NCBI GenBank assembly: GCA_036741355.1
Contig: DAINSK010000024.1
Span: 1-55,404 of the forward strand
Direction of reading: 5' to 3'
Source of the DNA: JBBRGK01 sp036741355
GTDB taxonomy: Bacteria > Chloroflexota > Dehalococcoidia > CAUJGQ01
DNA: 55,404 bases
Shown here: positions 15,656 through 24,671 of the stretch, one piece after another
How the letters are laid out: each line of letters starts with the position of its first letter
How positions within the stretch are numbered: position 1 is the first letter of the stretch
Notes under the pieces: model-generated
What the model was told of the DNA's origin: nothing
Database searches by the model: none
What the model saw: only the letters and a program-made list of their open reading frames with translations
Translations under genes and position numbers: made by a program

Positions 15656-15698
15656 CCTCACCCCCGGCCCCTCTCCCAATTCTGGGCGAGGGGAGCTT
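15656..15698. repeat. palindromic intergenic repeat (CCTCACCCCC type)
   Basis: CCTCACCCCCGGCCCC followed by a CTCTCCCA...TGGGCGAG hairpin and GGGGAGCTT. It pairs with the inverted copy at 15808. The 356-bp gap 15520-15875 holds these two repeats and a GGCATGCC-type short palindrome, and I see no gene in it. Confidence 0.7.
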
Positions 15699-15807
15699 GG
15701 AGTCGGCACGGCCTGCTGCAATCGCCAATGCGGCATGCCAATGGCATGCCCGCGTTCCGGAGGGTGTCTTTAACCCGCGACACCAACGTCGTCGCTCCCA
15801 AGGGTTG

Positions 15808-15847
15808 CCCCCTTCTCCCAGTATTGGGAGAAGGGGGTCAGGGGGAT
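15808..15847. repeat. palindromic intergenic repeat, inverted copy
   Basis: A near-perfect hairpin CCCCCTTCTCCCA / TGGGAGAAGGGGG with a short loop, then TCAGGGGGATG. It lies 29 bp past the S41 gene stop and could terminate that transcript. Confidence 0.7.
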
Positions 15848-15875
15848 GAAGGCCAACCCCGCCGCCGCACCCCCG

Positions 15876-17876
15876 TCAGTTCAACGAGTGCGCCGTGTAG
15901 TGCGCCTCAACGGCCCTGGCGAGGATGACGAGCGGGTCGAACGTCTCTTCGCCGGGCACCGTGCTGAACGCCACGGTGAAGAGCAGGCGACCGTGCCGCC
16001 AAACGATCTCGCGCAGACCGGTGTCGGCCCACTGCCCCTTGAATCCGATCGATTGGTCGCCGAGCTGGAGCGGTGAGGCGACAGGCACGAGCAGATCGGG
16101 GAAATCTTTCCCAGCCATCGCGGTGGCGGCGCCGTCCGCGTTCGTATAGAGATCCGCCTCCACGACCATGGCCGGGCCTTCCGGATCCTGACCGAAGAAC
16201 TGGAGCAACGCCCCCTGCCAGCCGCGCTGGCGGGCGAGGTCGCGCGACGCGAAGCCGTCTCTACCGCCACCCTCCCAATTGTTCCACTCGTTATAGCGGT
16301 TGATCACGAAGTCCCCGAAGCTATTTACCGTCTGGATTTCCGGCGCCTGGGGCACTTCCGCGGTCGATACCTCGTACGCCGACAGCGCGGAGCGGACGTC
16401 AGCTTCGGAAAGCGTCGCATCGGTAACCGCGGGCGGTGTAAAGGACTGCTGGCCGGCAAGCGCCGACTCGGCCGCCTCGATCACCGGATCGCGCCCCGCA
16501 GCCAGATCAGACAAGGTTGGCGGACCGGCCTGCACGTCCGCGGCCACACCGACGTTGTCGATCTGCGTGCCGTAGCGGCCGCTGACCACCCGCGCCACAG
16601 TAACTTCTAAACCGGCGCCGTCGGGGAGCGGGAAAATATCGGCCGATCCGAGACCGCCGGCCGAGCGCGTTCCGACGAGCGTCGCGCGCCCGTATTCGTG
16701 CAGCGTCGACGCGACGACTTCTGATGAAGAGGCGGAACCGCCGTTGATCAGCACGGCCAGCGGCCGCTGCACCGGAAATACGTGCCCATCGACCAGGTAT
16801 TCGGCGCGGTGACCGCGGTCGTCGGTATCAATATCGGTTCGACCGTCGGCAAGGAACCGGCCGGCGAACGCCTGGTTTGTCAGGCCGGCGCCGCCCAGGT
16901 TGTCGCGTAGATCCAAGATCCACTCGGTGACGCCGGCGCTCTCAAACGATTTCAGCGCAGCGTCGAGCTCCTGGAGGACGTTCTGGTTGTTGTCTAGCGC
17001 GATCCAGGGATTGACGAAACTACGCAGGCGCATATAGCCCACACCTTCGGGGAGGATCGCCGACGAAAAGATCGGCAAGCGGAACGGCCCGAGCACGACC
17101 GTGATATCGACGGTCGCCCGCGACCCAGGCCGGCGAACCGTTACGGTCTCGGCACTGCCCGCAGGGCCGCCGAGCGCATCGTCGTACGCCCCGTCGGCCA
17201 GGAACTCAACACTCTGACTATTGATCGCCACGATCGAATCGCCGGGTCTGATCCCCGCCTGCTCCGCAGGTCCACCCGGCGCGAGCTCGAACACCACGTG
17301 AGGGGGCTCGCTGTTGCTGTCCACTCCCAGTCCAATCTGAGTCGAATCGGCGCCGCCCAGATCCTGCTGTTCAGCCTGGTAGATATCGGGGGACAGAAAA
17401 CCGGTGTGATCGTCATTCAGCGAGTTAGCCATCGCATTGTCGGCAGCGAATGCAACCAACGTCATATCGAACCGCCCAGCAACTTCCACGCCGAGCGCAG
17501 CCCATGAGTCGCCGAAGGTGGCGAACGCCTGGTCACGGTCACCCTGGAGGCGCGGAGGCGGCGTGCTCACCGTCATCCCTTTGCGACGCAGATAGCTGGT
17601 GGCGCCGCTCCAGGCGACGTCCAGCAGCTCCGTGGAATCGAGCGGGCGCACATAGAGGTCGAGCAGGATGCCGTACTCAACCTTTACCGTCTGCAGGTGA
17701 CTTTCGTTGGCTTGCGCTCGTACGGCCGGCGCTGCTCGGCCGGCGACCGAGCAGAGAGCAACCAGCGCGATGAGCGCAAAGAAAAGCAGCGCCGGCCGCC
17801 GAACATGGGACGGCCTTCTCAGTCCGGCGTCCGGGCGCGCTGAGGCTGCGGGCTGACTTGCTGTGGGATCAGTCAT
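15876..17876 (-). CDS. secreted or anchored S41 (C-terminal processing)-type protease, atypical active site
   Basis: The 666-residue protein starts at ATG 17876. An Arg-rich N-terminus and one hydrophobic helix (LLFFALIALVALCSVAG) end at a possible signal cleavage near VRAQA. A PDZ domain follows (APGGPAEQAGIRPGDSIVAIN), then an S41 domain with ILDLRDNLGG and the nucleophile region INGGSASSSEVVAS. Where CtpA has the catalytic Lys in TFGKG, this protein has SAGGLGS. It therefore resembles S41 members that use other residues, or is inactive. A roughly 150-residue C-terminal domain after the protease is unrecognised. Maf lies upstream on the same strand. Confidence 0.85.
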   Translation of the reverse strand: MTDPTASQPAASARPDAGLRRPSHVRRPALLFFALIALVALCSVAGRAAPAVRAQANESHLQTVKVEYGILLDLYVRPLDSTELLDVAWSGATSYLRRKGMTVSTPPPRLQGDRDQAFATFGDSWAALGVEVAGRFDMTLVAFAADNAMANSLNDDHTGFLSPDIYQAEQQDLGGADSTQIGLGVDSNSEPPHVVFELAPGGPAEQAGIRPGDSIVAINSQSVEFLADGAYDDALGGPAGSAETVTVRRPGSRATVDITVVLGPFRLPIFSSAILPEGVGYMRLRSFVNPWIALDNNQNVLQELDAALKSFESAGVTEWILDLRDNLGGAGLTNQAFAGRFLADGRTDIDTDDRGHRAEYLVDGHVFPVQRPLAVLINGGSASSSEVVASTLHEYGRATLVGTRSAGGLGSADIFPLPDGAGLEVTVARVVSGRYGTQIDNVGVAADVQAGPPTLSDLAAGRDPVIEAAESALAGQQSFTPPAVTDATLSEADVRSALSAYEVSTAEVPQAPEIQTVNSFGDFVINRYNEWNNWEGGGRDGFASRDLARQRGWQGALLQFFGQDPEGPAMVVEADLYTNADGAATAMAGKDFPDLLVPVASPLQLGDQSIGFKGQWADTGLREIVWRHGRLLFTVAFSTVPGEETFDPLVILARAVEAHYTAHSLN

Positions 17877-17951
17877 GCGGGGGACCGTCCTTTTCGGAGC
17901 TTCAGTGCGTGGTGGGCAGGAAATTATGTGCCGTGAGTGTAGCATTCACCG

Positions 17952-18599
17952 TCATTCGGGACGCGAGGGACAGCCCGCGCAGCGTTCCAAAACGGCGTCG
18001 GGCGCCTGCGTCCGACTGTCCGGACGCAGGCGCAAAAGCAAGTCGCGAACCGTCCAGAGCGGTAGCCCCATCACGTTGCAATAGCAACCGTCGAACTGCT
18101 CCACCGGGCGCAACAGCGGATCCTGGATGGCGTAGCCCCCGGCCTTGTCGAAAGGAGTTCCTGCCGCAATCGACGCGTCGATTTCGGCGGTCGAGTACTG
18201 CCGCATTGTGACGCCGGTGCAAACTGTTTCGGAAATCCGCCGCTCGCCGTCACACACGACGACCGCGGTGTACACGTCGTGGCGGCGGCCGGCCAAGGCG
18301 GCCAGCATGCCGCGCGCCTCCGGAGCGTCGGCGGGTTTCCCGAGTACCCGCCCATCGAGCACGACCACCGTGTCGGCCGCAAGCACCAGAGACTGACCGC
18401 CGTTCGCCGCGCGCGCCGCGGTTGCCTTGCGTTCGGCGATCGACCGCACGGCCGCCTCCGGCGCCTGCGCGGGATCGACATCCTCTTCCGCGTTCGCCGG
18501 CCGAACCGTAAACGGAACATCGAGCGCGGACAGCAGCTCCCGCCGTCGCGGCGAAGCCGACGCGAGGATCAGCCGGACGTGCTGCAGTTTGGCGGACAC
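17952..18599 (-). CDS. maf: Maf-family nucleotide pyrophosphatase
   Basis: Maf proteins hydrolyse non-canonical or UTP/dTTP-type nucleoside triphosphates to the monophosphate and pyrophosphate. The 215-residue protein contains LILASASPRRRELL (residues 10-23), the ADTVVVLDG and GKP motifs, RRHDVYTAVVV, and the C-terminal FDKAGGYAIQD signature. GTG 18599 is chosen because the family starts a few residues before LILAS and GGGAAG is just upstream; longer starts reach 18710. It ends 75 bp before the S41 gene and may be cotranscribed with it. Confidence 0.9.
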   Translation of the reverse strand: MSAKLQHVRLILASASPRRRELLSALDVPFTVRPANAEEDVDPAQAPEAAVRSIAERKATAARAANGGQSLVLAADTVVVLDGRVLGKPADAPEARGMLAALAGRRHDVYTAVVVCDGERRISETVCTGVTMRQYSTAEIDASIAAGTPFDKAGGYAIQDPLLRPVEQFDGCYCNVMGLPLWTVRDLLLRLRPDSRTQAPDAVLERCAGCPSRPE

Positions 18600-18751
18600 G
18601 CGGGCTTCCCGTGAGAGCGTGGACCGGCACGGGCGATAGTCCGCCGCCAGACCCAACATCATGGTCGCATGAGCGCGGCCGGATGCAGAAACCGGGAGCC
18701 AGGAGCCCATCTACGCGGGTTGGCACTGAAGCTGTTGCCAGCACGGATGGC

Positions 18752-21700
18752 CTACGCCTTGAGCAGCTCTTTGTGGCGCAGGGCGCGTTCGAGCGAGGGC
18801 TGCATCTTCATCGCGCGGAACTCTTCGATCGCGACGTCGAGGTGCGCGACGGCCTCTGCGTGCTCGGCCGGGTCCGAACCGTCGAGCAGCAACTCGGCGA
18901 GCTGCAGGTGCGTGAGCGCGATCTCGGGGCGGAAGCGGATCTTGCCCGCCGCCTCCAGCGCCTGAAGGTAATAGACCCACGCCTGCTCGCGCTCGCCCAG
19001 CAGCGCCGCCGCCCCGCCCAGCAGCCGGGCAGGGCATGCCGGATAACCGAGCGCCATAGAGGCCGGCGCCGCGGGCGCGAGCAGCGGCGCCAGCAGCCGG
19101 GCCGACTCCCGATCCCCCAAGACCACCGCCGCCTCCAGAAGAACGGCGAGCCACGTCATGCTGGTCGCGTCCTCAGCAGAACCGACATGGCGTATCTCCA
19201 GCAGACGGCGCAACGCCGCTCGTGCCTCAGGGTGCCGGCCCAGGTGGGCAAGACAGAGGGCGCGCGTGGACTCCCGGAGGGTTACAGACCGATCGCTAAC
19301 CGCTTCAACGGCGGCCAGCGCTTCGGCAGCCCTGCCGAGGTGCAGCAGTGGCGTTACGCGGCTCAAAACCAAATCGATGACTCCACCGGACTCGCCCGCA
19401 CGCGCCGCCACGTGCTGCCCCGCCTCCGCCGCCGCATCCAGCCTCCCGTCGAGATAGGCGAGCAGTGTTTCCCACCCCGCGGGTAAGACCGGCAAGAAGG
19501 CGTCACGCGAGCGCTCGGCGATATCCTTTAGTTCCGTCCCCAGCGCCTCGGCGGACGGGCGCCGGCCCAGGCCGAGCTCGACCGCGGTACAAATGTTTAA
19601 TAGGTAGCCGAAGGTGCGCGGCCGGACGCCTTCCCTGGCACCCGTGAGCAGCTCCTCCGCCAGCGCCCCGTGCTCCCGCCACTGTTCCGGCGTCGTTGCA
19701 CCCAGGATCAGCCAGCCCACGTAAGCGGTCGCCTCGCGGTTGTGCAACTGCCGCGCCTGCTCCAGCGCTTGGGCGCGCCGCGCCTGCCCGTCCTTCGTAT
19801 TTCCCAACGCGTCCCACATGTAGGAAAGCGAGATGTCGGCGTAGAGCCGGTCGACCGTGTTGGGGTCGGCGTAGCGGTCGCCGCGCTCCGCCCACTGCCG
19901 CCATTGCGGCGTCGCCAGGCGGGCGCCGTAGCTGGTCAGCGCCTGTAGCACTAACTGGCAGGCGCGAGACGCCTGCCGCCGGTCGCCCAGCGCCTCCGCC
20001 AGCCGGAACCCTTCCGGCCCGACCTCCTCCGCGGCGCGCAGTGGCTCGCCCGCCGGCAGCAGCACCCCACCCAGCGCCAGCAGCAACTGGCAACGGCGCT
20101 CCGTGTTCGCCGGGTCGGCCACTTCCTGCACCTGGATCGCCTGCTCCAGCAACCGCGCCGCTTCGCCGTAGGCGTAGACGCCGCGCGCCCGCCGGGAGGC
20201 GAGCTCACCGTACTCCACCGCTTTGGCCAGGTCGGCCGGGTCGGTGGACTGGGCGAAGTGGTCGGCCAGCTCGGCCGCGTGCTCCTCCAGGCGGTTTGCG
20301 TACTGCAGCTCCAGCGCCCGCGCCACCTGCTGGTGGATGCGCAGCCGCCGCGGCGCGATCAGCTCCTCGTAGAGCGTCTGGCGGAAGAAGGCGTGCTGGA
20401 AACGGTAGCGCACGCTGCCCGGCCGGCTCTGTTCCTGCAGCACCGCCACCCGCAGCGCCTCTTCCAGCGCCGCCAGCAGCGTCTCCTCCTCGATGCCAGC
20501 CACCGCCCGCAGCGTCCCGAGCTCGAACTCGCGCCCGATCACCGCCGCCACGGCCAGCACCTGGTTGCACTGCGGGCTCAGCCGCGCCAGCCGCTTGCCG
20601 ATCACGTCGCGCAGCCCCTCGGGGATGGCGCTCGCCAGCGGCCCTTCGCTCGCCGCCCGCCAACGGCCGCCTTCGCGCTTGATCAGCCCCTCCTCCGCCA
20701 GGTAACGCACGACCTCCTGCACGAACAGCGGATTGCCCTCGGTCTGGCGGTGGACCGCCTCCGCCAGTCCCCACTGCACCTCGTGGCCGGCGATCGTCGC
20801 CAGCATGCGCTGCACTTCGTCGGCGGTGAGGCCGCGCAGCAGCACGCGGCTGAGCCCGGCGCTGCGCCGCAGCTCGGCCAGGGCGGCCGAGAGCGGGTGC
20901 ATGCGGTCCACCTCGATGTCGCGGTAGGTGCCGATCACGAGCAGGCGGCTGCCGGCGAGGTTCCGCGCCAGGTGCTGCAGCAGGTCGAGCGTGCCGCGGT
21001 CGGCGTCGTGCAGGTCTTCCAGCACCAGCACCAGCGGCTGCACCGCGGCGGCGTTGCGCAGAAACGAGGTGATCGCCTGCAGGAGGCGGTAGCGCTCCTC
21101 CTCGGGGTCGCCCGACGGCGGCGACGGCTCGACCGCCAGCCGCTGGCGCACCTCGCTGACAATGCGCGCCACCTCGCCGGCGCCGCTGCCCAGCTCCTTG
21201 CCCAGCGGCTCTGGGTCGCGGCTGAGCACGTAGGTGCGGAGCGCCTCGACGAAGGGGAGATAGGCCAGCGAGAGCGAGCCCGCCTCGTAGCAGTGGCCGA
21301 CGAGGGTGCGGCCGCCGCGCACAGCGGCATAGGTTGCGAGCTGCTCGCAGAGGGTCGTCTTGCCGATCCCCGGCTCGCCCACCACCATCACCAGCGCGCC
21401 GCGGCCGGACTGCGCCGCGTCGAAGGCGGCCTCCAGCGTGCGCAGCTCCTGGTCGCGGCCGACGAAGGCCCGCTGGTACATGGGGCTCTGCCCGGCCTGC
21501 TCGCCGGTCGCTTGCGCCTGCTGCGCGCTGCCCGCCGTCTCGCTGCTGCCTTTCCCGGCGGTGATACCGGCCAGCGCCTCGCGCACCACGGCGGCGGATG
21601 CCGGGCGCTTGCCCGGGTCCTTCTCCAGCAGGTGCAATATCAGCCGCTCCAGCGCCGGCGGGCAGGCAGGGTTGTGCCAGGAAGGCGCAACGGCAGCGGT

Positions 21701-22717
21701 GTTGAGGTGCTGGCCGATGATCGCCACGCCCTCGTCGCCCACGAACGGCGGCCGCCCGGTGACCAGCTCGTAGAGCATCGCGCCCAGGCTGTAGAGGTCC
21801 GAGCGCGCCGTTATCTCACCGCCCAGCGCCTGCTCAGGCGGCATGTAGCTCACCGTGCCGACCATCATCCCCGCCTGTGTCAGCCTGCTGCGGTCCAACG
21901 CCACGGCGAGGCCGAAGTCGCCGATCTTCGCCGTGCCGTCGGCCGTCAGCCAGACGTTGCCCGGCTTGAGGTCGCGGTGCACGACCTCCTGCGCGTGAGC
22001 GAATTCCAGCCCCCGGCAGACCTGTCCCCCGATCTCCAGCGCCCGCGTCAGCGGCAGGCGGTGCTCGGGCGCATTCTCGATCAGCCCCTCGACGTCGCCG
22101 CCGACCATCAACTCGGTGACGATGTAGGGCTGGGCATGTGAAGTCTCCGACCGTCTCCCCAGGGCTTTGCTCATGGGGCCGGCGTGAGAAGTCTGCGACG
22201 GTCTCCCCTGAGCTTCGGGTCCCCCGGGCTCATCGCCCAAGTCGAAGACGGAGACGATGTGCGGGTGGGCGCCGAGGCGGCCCATCGTACGCGCCTCGCG
22301 CTGGATACGCTCGCGGCCGGCGTCATCGAGCCCTTCGGTCTTGATCAGGGCGAAGGCGACGTCGCGGTCGAGCAGCGTATCGTGGGCGAGATAGACGCGC
22401 TTCTTGCCGCCCTCACCCAGGAAGCGCGTCACCTGGTAGCGGCCGTTCGCGAATGCAGTCGGAATTGGTGCGACGGCAGCGGGTGACGGGCTGGATGGAG
22501 GCACCGCGCCGCTAACGGTTGGCCCTACCGGAGGAGCGGCGTTTTTGAGCCAGCGCTCTGCCGCCGCCAACAACGCGGTGGCGTCGGCGTTCTCGGCGTC
22601 GAGCGCAAGCACGTCCTGGGCGCAGGCCCGTACCTGCGCCCAATCCCGCGCGGCGAGCGCTTGATCTGCCTCATCCAGGAGTCGCTCGATATGGCGCTGT
22701 ACGCGTTCGTTGGGCAT
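18752..22717 (-). CDS. Ser/Thr kinase-AAA ATPase-TPR regulator (PknK-like)
   Basis: A 1321-residue multidomain signalling protein. Residues 1-60 are helical, TPR-like. A Hanks kinase domain covers 93-385: LGEGGKKRV (100-108), Lys126, HRDLKPGN (247-254), DFG (267-269), GTVSYMPPEQ (287-296). A STAND-type ATPase follows: VGRDQEL (419-425), Walker A GEPGIGKTT (447-455), Walker B VLVLEDLHDAD (563-573). The last 600 or so residues are TPR-like helical repeats. No C-terminal HTH is visible, unlike MalT-type regulators. Start ATG 22717 begins MPNERVQRHI. A 30-residue repetitive insert interrupts the kinase hinge (about 166-196). Confidence 0.9.
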   Translation of the reverse strand: MPNERVQRHIERLLDEADQALAARDWAQVRACAQDVLALDAENADATALLAAAERWLKNAAPPVGPTVSGAVPPSSPSPAAVAPIPTAFANGRYQVTRFLGEGGKKRVYLAHDTLLDRDVAFALIKTEGLDDAGRERIQREARTMGRLGAHPHIVSVFDLGDEPGGPEAQGRPSQTSHAGPMSKALGRRSETSHAQPYIVTELMVGGDVEGLIENAPEHRLPLTRALEIGGQVCRGLEFAHAQEVVHRDLKPGNVWLTADGTAKIGDFGLAVALDRSRLTQAGMMVGTVSYMPPEQALGGEITARSDLYSLGAMLYELVTGRPPFVGDEGVAIIGQHLNTAAVAPSWHNPACPPALERLILHLLEKDPGKRPASAAVVREALAGITAGKGSSETAGSAQQAQATGEQAGQSPMYQRAFVGRDQELRTLEAAFDAAQSGRGALVMVVGEPGIGKTTLCEQLATYAAVRGGRTLVGHCYEAGSLSLAYLPFVEALRTYVLSRDPEPLGKELGSGAGEVARIVSEVRQRLAVEPSPPSGDPEEERYRLLQAITSFLRNAAAVQPLVLVLEDLHDADRGTLDLLQHLARNLAGSRLLVIGTYRDIEVDRMHPLSAALAELRRSAGLSRVLLRGLTADEVQRMLATIAGHEVQWGLAEAVHRQTEGNPLFVQEVVRYLAEEGLIKREGGRWRAASEGPLASAIPEGLRDVIGKRLARLSPQCNQVLAVAAVIGREFELGTLRAVAGIEEETLLAALEEALRVAVLQEQSRPGSVRYRFQHAFFRQTLYEELIAPRRLRIHQQVARALELQYANRLEEHAAELADHFAQSTDPADLAKAVEYGELASRRARGVYAYGEAARLLEQAIQVQEVADPANTERRCQLLLALGGVLLPAGEPLRAAEEVGPEGFRLAEALGDRRQASRACQLVLQALTSYGARLATPQWRQWAERGDRYADPNTVDRLYADISLSYMWDALGNTKDGQARRAQALEQARQLHNREATAYVGWLILGATTPEQWREHGALAEELLTGAREGVRPRTFGYLLNICTAVELGLGRRPSAEALGTELKDIAERSRDAFLPVLPAGWETLLAYLDGRLDAAAEAGQHVAARAGESGGVIDLVLSRVTPLLHLGRAAEALAAVEAVSDRSVTLRESTRALCLAHLGRHPEARAALRRLLEIRHVGSAEDATSMTWLAVLLEAAVVLGDRESARLLAPLLAPAAPASMALGYPACPARLLGGAAALLGEREQAWVYYLQALEAAGKIRFRPEIALTHLQLAELLLDGSDPAEHAEAVAHLDVAIEEFRAMKMQPSLERALRHKELLKA
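22130..22222. repeat. repeat-derived in-frame insertion within the kinase domain
   Basis: Two imperfect DNA units (GTGAAGTCTCCGACCG, then TCTCCCC; and GTGAGAAGTCTGCGACGG, then TCTCCCC) encode the duplicated peptide GRPSQTSHA / GRRSETSHA. It is placed between kinase strand 4 (VFDLGDEPGG) and the hinge (QPYIVTELM). Confidence 0.65.
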
Positions 22718-23161
22718 GCGACTCCCCAATGCAGTAGAAGCATTGCAGCACGATGGAGTATACAGCGGAAGTGGCTCTACAACGGGGGCCCGGCACAGCG
22801 ACTCGCCCTGCGTCGCGCGTCGCTGTTTGATGGCAGCGCGAGCGCCATGAGGTCGTGCCTGCGATCTGCAGGCAGCAGCCTGGCGGACGGCGTCGGCTGC
22901 GAACCGGCTGAACCACCGGGGGTGGTGCCGCCGCTCGTTGCCACACTCAGCACGTAGTAGGCACTTCTGGCGGCCAGTTCTGTCTGTCGGGTAATGACCT
23001 ACAAACCGACCGATGCCGCTGCGCTTATCCGATGTAGCACTCGCACCCCGGCGCGTCGATCCAAATGGCCGTTCATGGTACGCATGGACGGACATATCGA
23101 CATATCATGAGCTACGAGGGCTAACCATTACCGGATGGCACCGTTAGGTCTGGAGAGAGTA
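22718..23161. other. divergent intergenic region, no gene seen
   Basis: This 444-bp spacer separates the minus-strand kinase regulator from the plus-strand DUF433 gene and must carry both promoters. The only clear feature is the direct repeat ACATATC at 23092-23098 and 23100-23106, a possible operator on the DUF433 side. No convincing -35/-10 pair was found. Confidence 0.4.
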
Positions 23162-23452
23162 ATGGACACCGTACCCGCACATATTGAAGTCACCCCGGCC
23201 GTCGTGAGTGGTAAGCCGCGCATTGCCGGTCACCGCATAACGGTGCAAAACGTCGTCGTCTGGCACGAGCGCCTCGGCCTGAGCGCTGACGAAATTGCCG
23301 GCGAACACGATCTGTCGCTGTCCGACGTGTACGCGGCGTTGGCCTACTACTACGACCATCGCGAGGAGATCGACCTGGCCATCAACGCGGACGAAGAGTT
23401 CATAGCTGCCCTCCGCGAGCGCACACCATCGAATGAGGGCGAAGCTGGGTAG
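23162..23452 (+). CDS. DUF433 antitoxin-like protein
   Basis: A 96-residue DUF433 protein: HIEVTPAVVSGKPRIAGHRI is the family N-terminal strand and turn, then VQNVVVWHERLGLSADEIA and LSLSDVYAALAYYYDHREEI form its helix-turn-helix-like core. ATG 23162 has GGAGAGAG just upstream. The next gene is DUF5615 on the same strand 20 bp later, the canonical order for this toxin-antitoxin-like pair. It would bind and neutralise its partner and probably autoregulate. The toxin role is not proven for this family. Confidence 0.85.
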   Translation: MDTVPAHIEVTPAVVSGKPRIAGHRITVQNVVVWHERLGLSADEIAGEHDLSLSDVYAALAYYYDHREEIDLAINADEEFIAALRERTPSNEGEAG

Positions 23453-23472
23453 CTGAGCGCATCAATTTCTGC

Positions 23473-23782
23473 ATGGACGAACACGTGGCACGCGCAGCGA
23501 CAGAGGGGTTGCGTCGTCGAGGGGTGGATGTGCTCACAGCACAAGATGCCGGCATGCTAGGAGCGGACGACGAGCAGCATTTGGCGTTTGCACCGCGAGA
23601 GTGCCGTACCATCTTTACGCAAGACGCTGACTTCCTGCGCTTACACGCTGCCAGTCACCCGCACAGCGGGATCGTCTATGCGCCACAGCAAACCGCTATC
23701 GGCACGGTCGTACGTGCCCTCATGCTGATCCACGAAAGTGTTGAGCCCGACCGACCTGAGCGGTCGTGTAGAGTTCCTCTAA
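23473..23782 (+). pseudogene. DUF5615 PIN-like gene with a 1-nt frameshift near its end
   Basis: The frame reads MDEHVARAATEGLRRRGVDV, then ADDEQHLAFA, IFTQDADFL and HSGIVYAPQQT, all typical of DUF5615. After VEPD the expected end DLSGRVEFL followed by TAA (23780-23782) is in the next frame: one extra base at about 23751-23752 (GACCGACCTG) shifts reading. The unshifted frame continues for hundreds of bases antisense to rraA and is not native. There is no standard start before the family's first strand (INFCMDEHV), so the true start is uncertain or lost. The gene may be broken or the base a sequencing error. Confidence 0.7.
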
Positions 23783-23907
23783 GCGAAACGAAGCCGCGCG
23801 ACCGCTGGACTGCGTGGCTCTTGGGTGGGCGCGAGCGTGGGCTGAGCGCAACGCAGCAGCGCCAGATGGTGCGCGAGTTGAACGGGATCACTCGCCGATC
23901 CAAGCAA

Positions 23908-24621
23908 CTAGCGATTTCGCGATCGCTTCCACGCCTCGAACTCGGAGCGCGTTGCTTCATTCGGTGGGTAGACGCCCACGATGGACGAGCCTCCGGCGAT
24001 CTTCTGCTGCACGAACGTCTCGAGCTCGTCCTGCTCGCGTGCGGCGCGCGCGACTTCGGCGGCAACGGAGCGAGGCAGCACAACTACGCCGTCGTCGTCG
24101 CCGACGACCACGTCTCCCGGCCGCACCATCACGCCGCCACAGCCGATGGTCTCATCGATGCCGACGGCGAAATGGCGGTCGGTGTGCTGCGCCGGATGGG
24201 CGCCGGCAGCGAACACCGGCCAGTCCATCGCTCGAATGCTGCCCGCATCCCGCAGCGCACCGTCCGTGATCAACCCTTTGGCACCTCTCGCCTTCATGCG
24301 CGTCACAAGGATATCGCCGAGGATGCCAGCGCGGGTGTCGCCCCGCGCGTCGACGACCAGCACCTTGCCGGAGGGGATGTTTTCGACGGCCTTGCGCTGC
24401 GGATACTCCGGGTTGGCGAGCATCGCCGGGTCGGACATATCCTCGCGCGCCGGCACGAAACGCAGCGTCATCGCCTCGCCCGCCACCTTTGCCCCCGGCC
24501 GCAGCGGGAACACGCCGGTCATCATCGTCGAGCGCAACCCGCGCCGGATCAACACCGTGCTCAGCGTCGCCGTCGTGGCGATCGCCAGGTCCCGCCACAG
24601 CGACTCTGGTAGTGGATCCAT
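23908..24621 (-). CDS. RraA-family protein (HMG/CHA aldolase-like)
   Basis: The 237-residue protein shows the RraA/HMG-aldolase fold: ATTATLSTVLIRRGLRSTMM, the G-x(4)-D-x(n)-R-D pattern in RGAKGLITDGALRDAGSI, and the metal-site stretch VRPGDVVVGDDDGVVVLP. Members retro-aldol cleave 4-hydroxy-4-methyl-2-oxoglutarate or related oxaloacetates; the name ribonuclease regulator applies only to the E. coli branch. The length fits the aldolase-like branch. The Shine-Dalgarno TAGGAGG overlaps the inverted-repeat end at 24629. Acetamidase and LLM genes lie on the other side of the DUF559 element. Confidence 0.85.
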   Translation of the reverse strand: MDPLPESLWRDLAIATTATLSTVLIRRGLRSTMMTGVFPLRPGAKVAGEAMTLRFVPAREDMSDPAMLANPEYPQRKAVENIPSGKVLVVDARGDTRAGILGDILVTRMKARGAKGLITDGALRDAGSIRAMDWPVFAAGAHPAQHTDRHFAVGIDETIGCGGVMVRPGDVVVGDDDGVVVLPRSVAAEVARAAREQDELETFVQQKIAGGSSIVGVYPPNEATRSEFEAWKRSRNR

Positions 24622-24671
24622 CGGTTACCTCCTAACCCTCGGCCCCTTCCCTGCGCGGGAAGGGGAGCTTG

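Noticed and set aside
20258..22141. 627-codon plus-strand frame inside the kinase gene
   Set aside because: Antisense to strongly conserved kinase and ATPase motifs; its His/Arg/Gln-rich product has no domains.
23783..24612. Continuation of the DUF5615 frame across rraA
   Set aside because: Caused by the one-base shift at 23751-23752, since family sequence ends at 23782 in the next frame.
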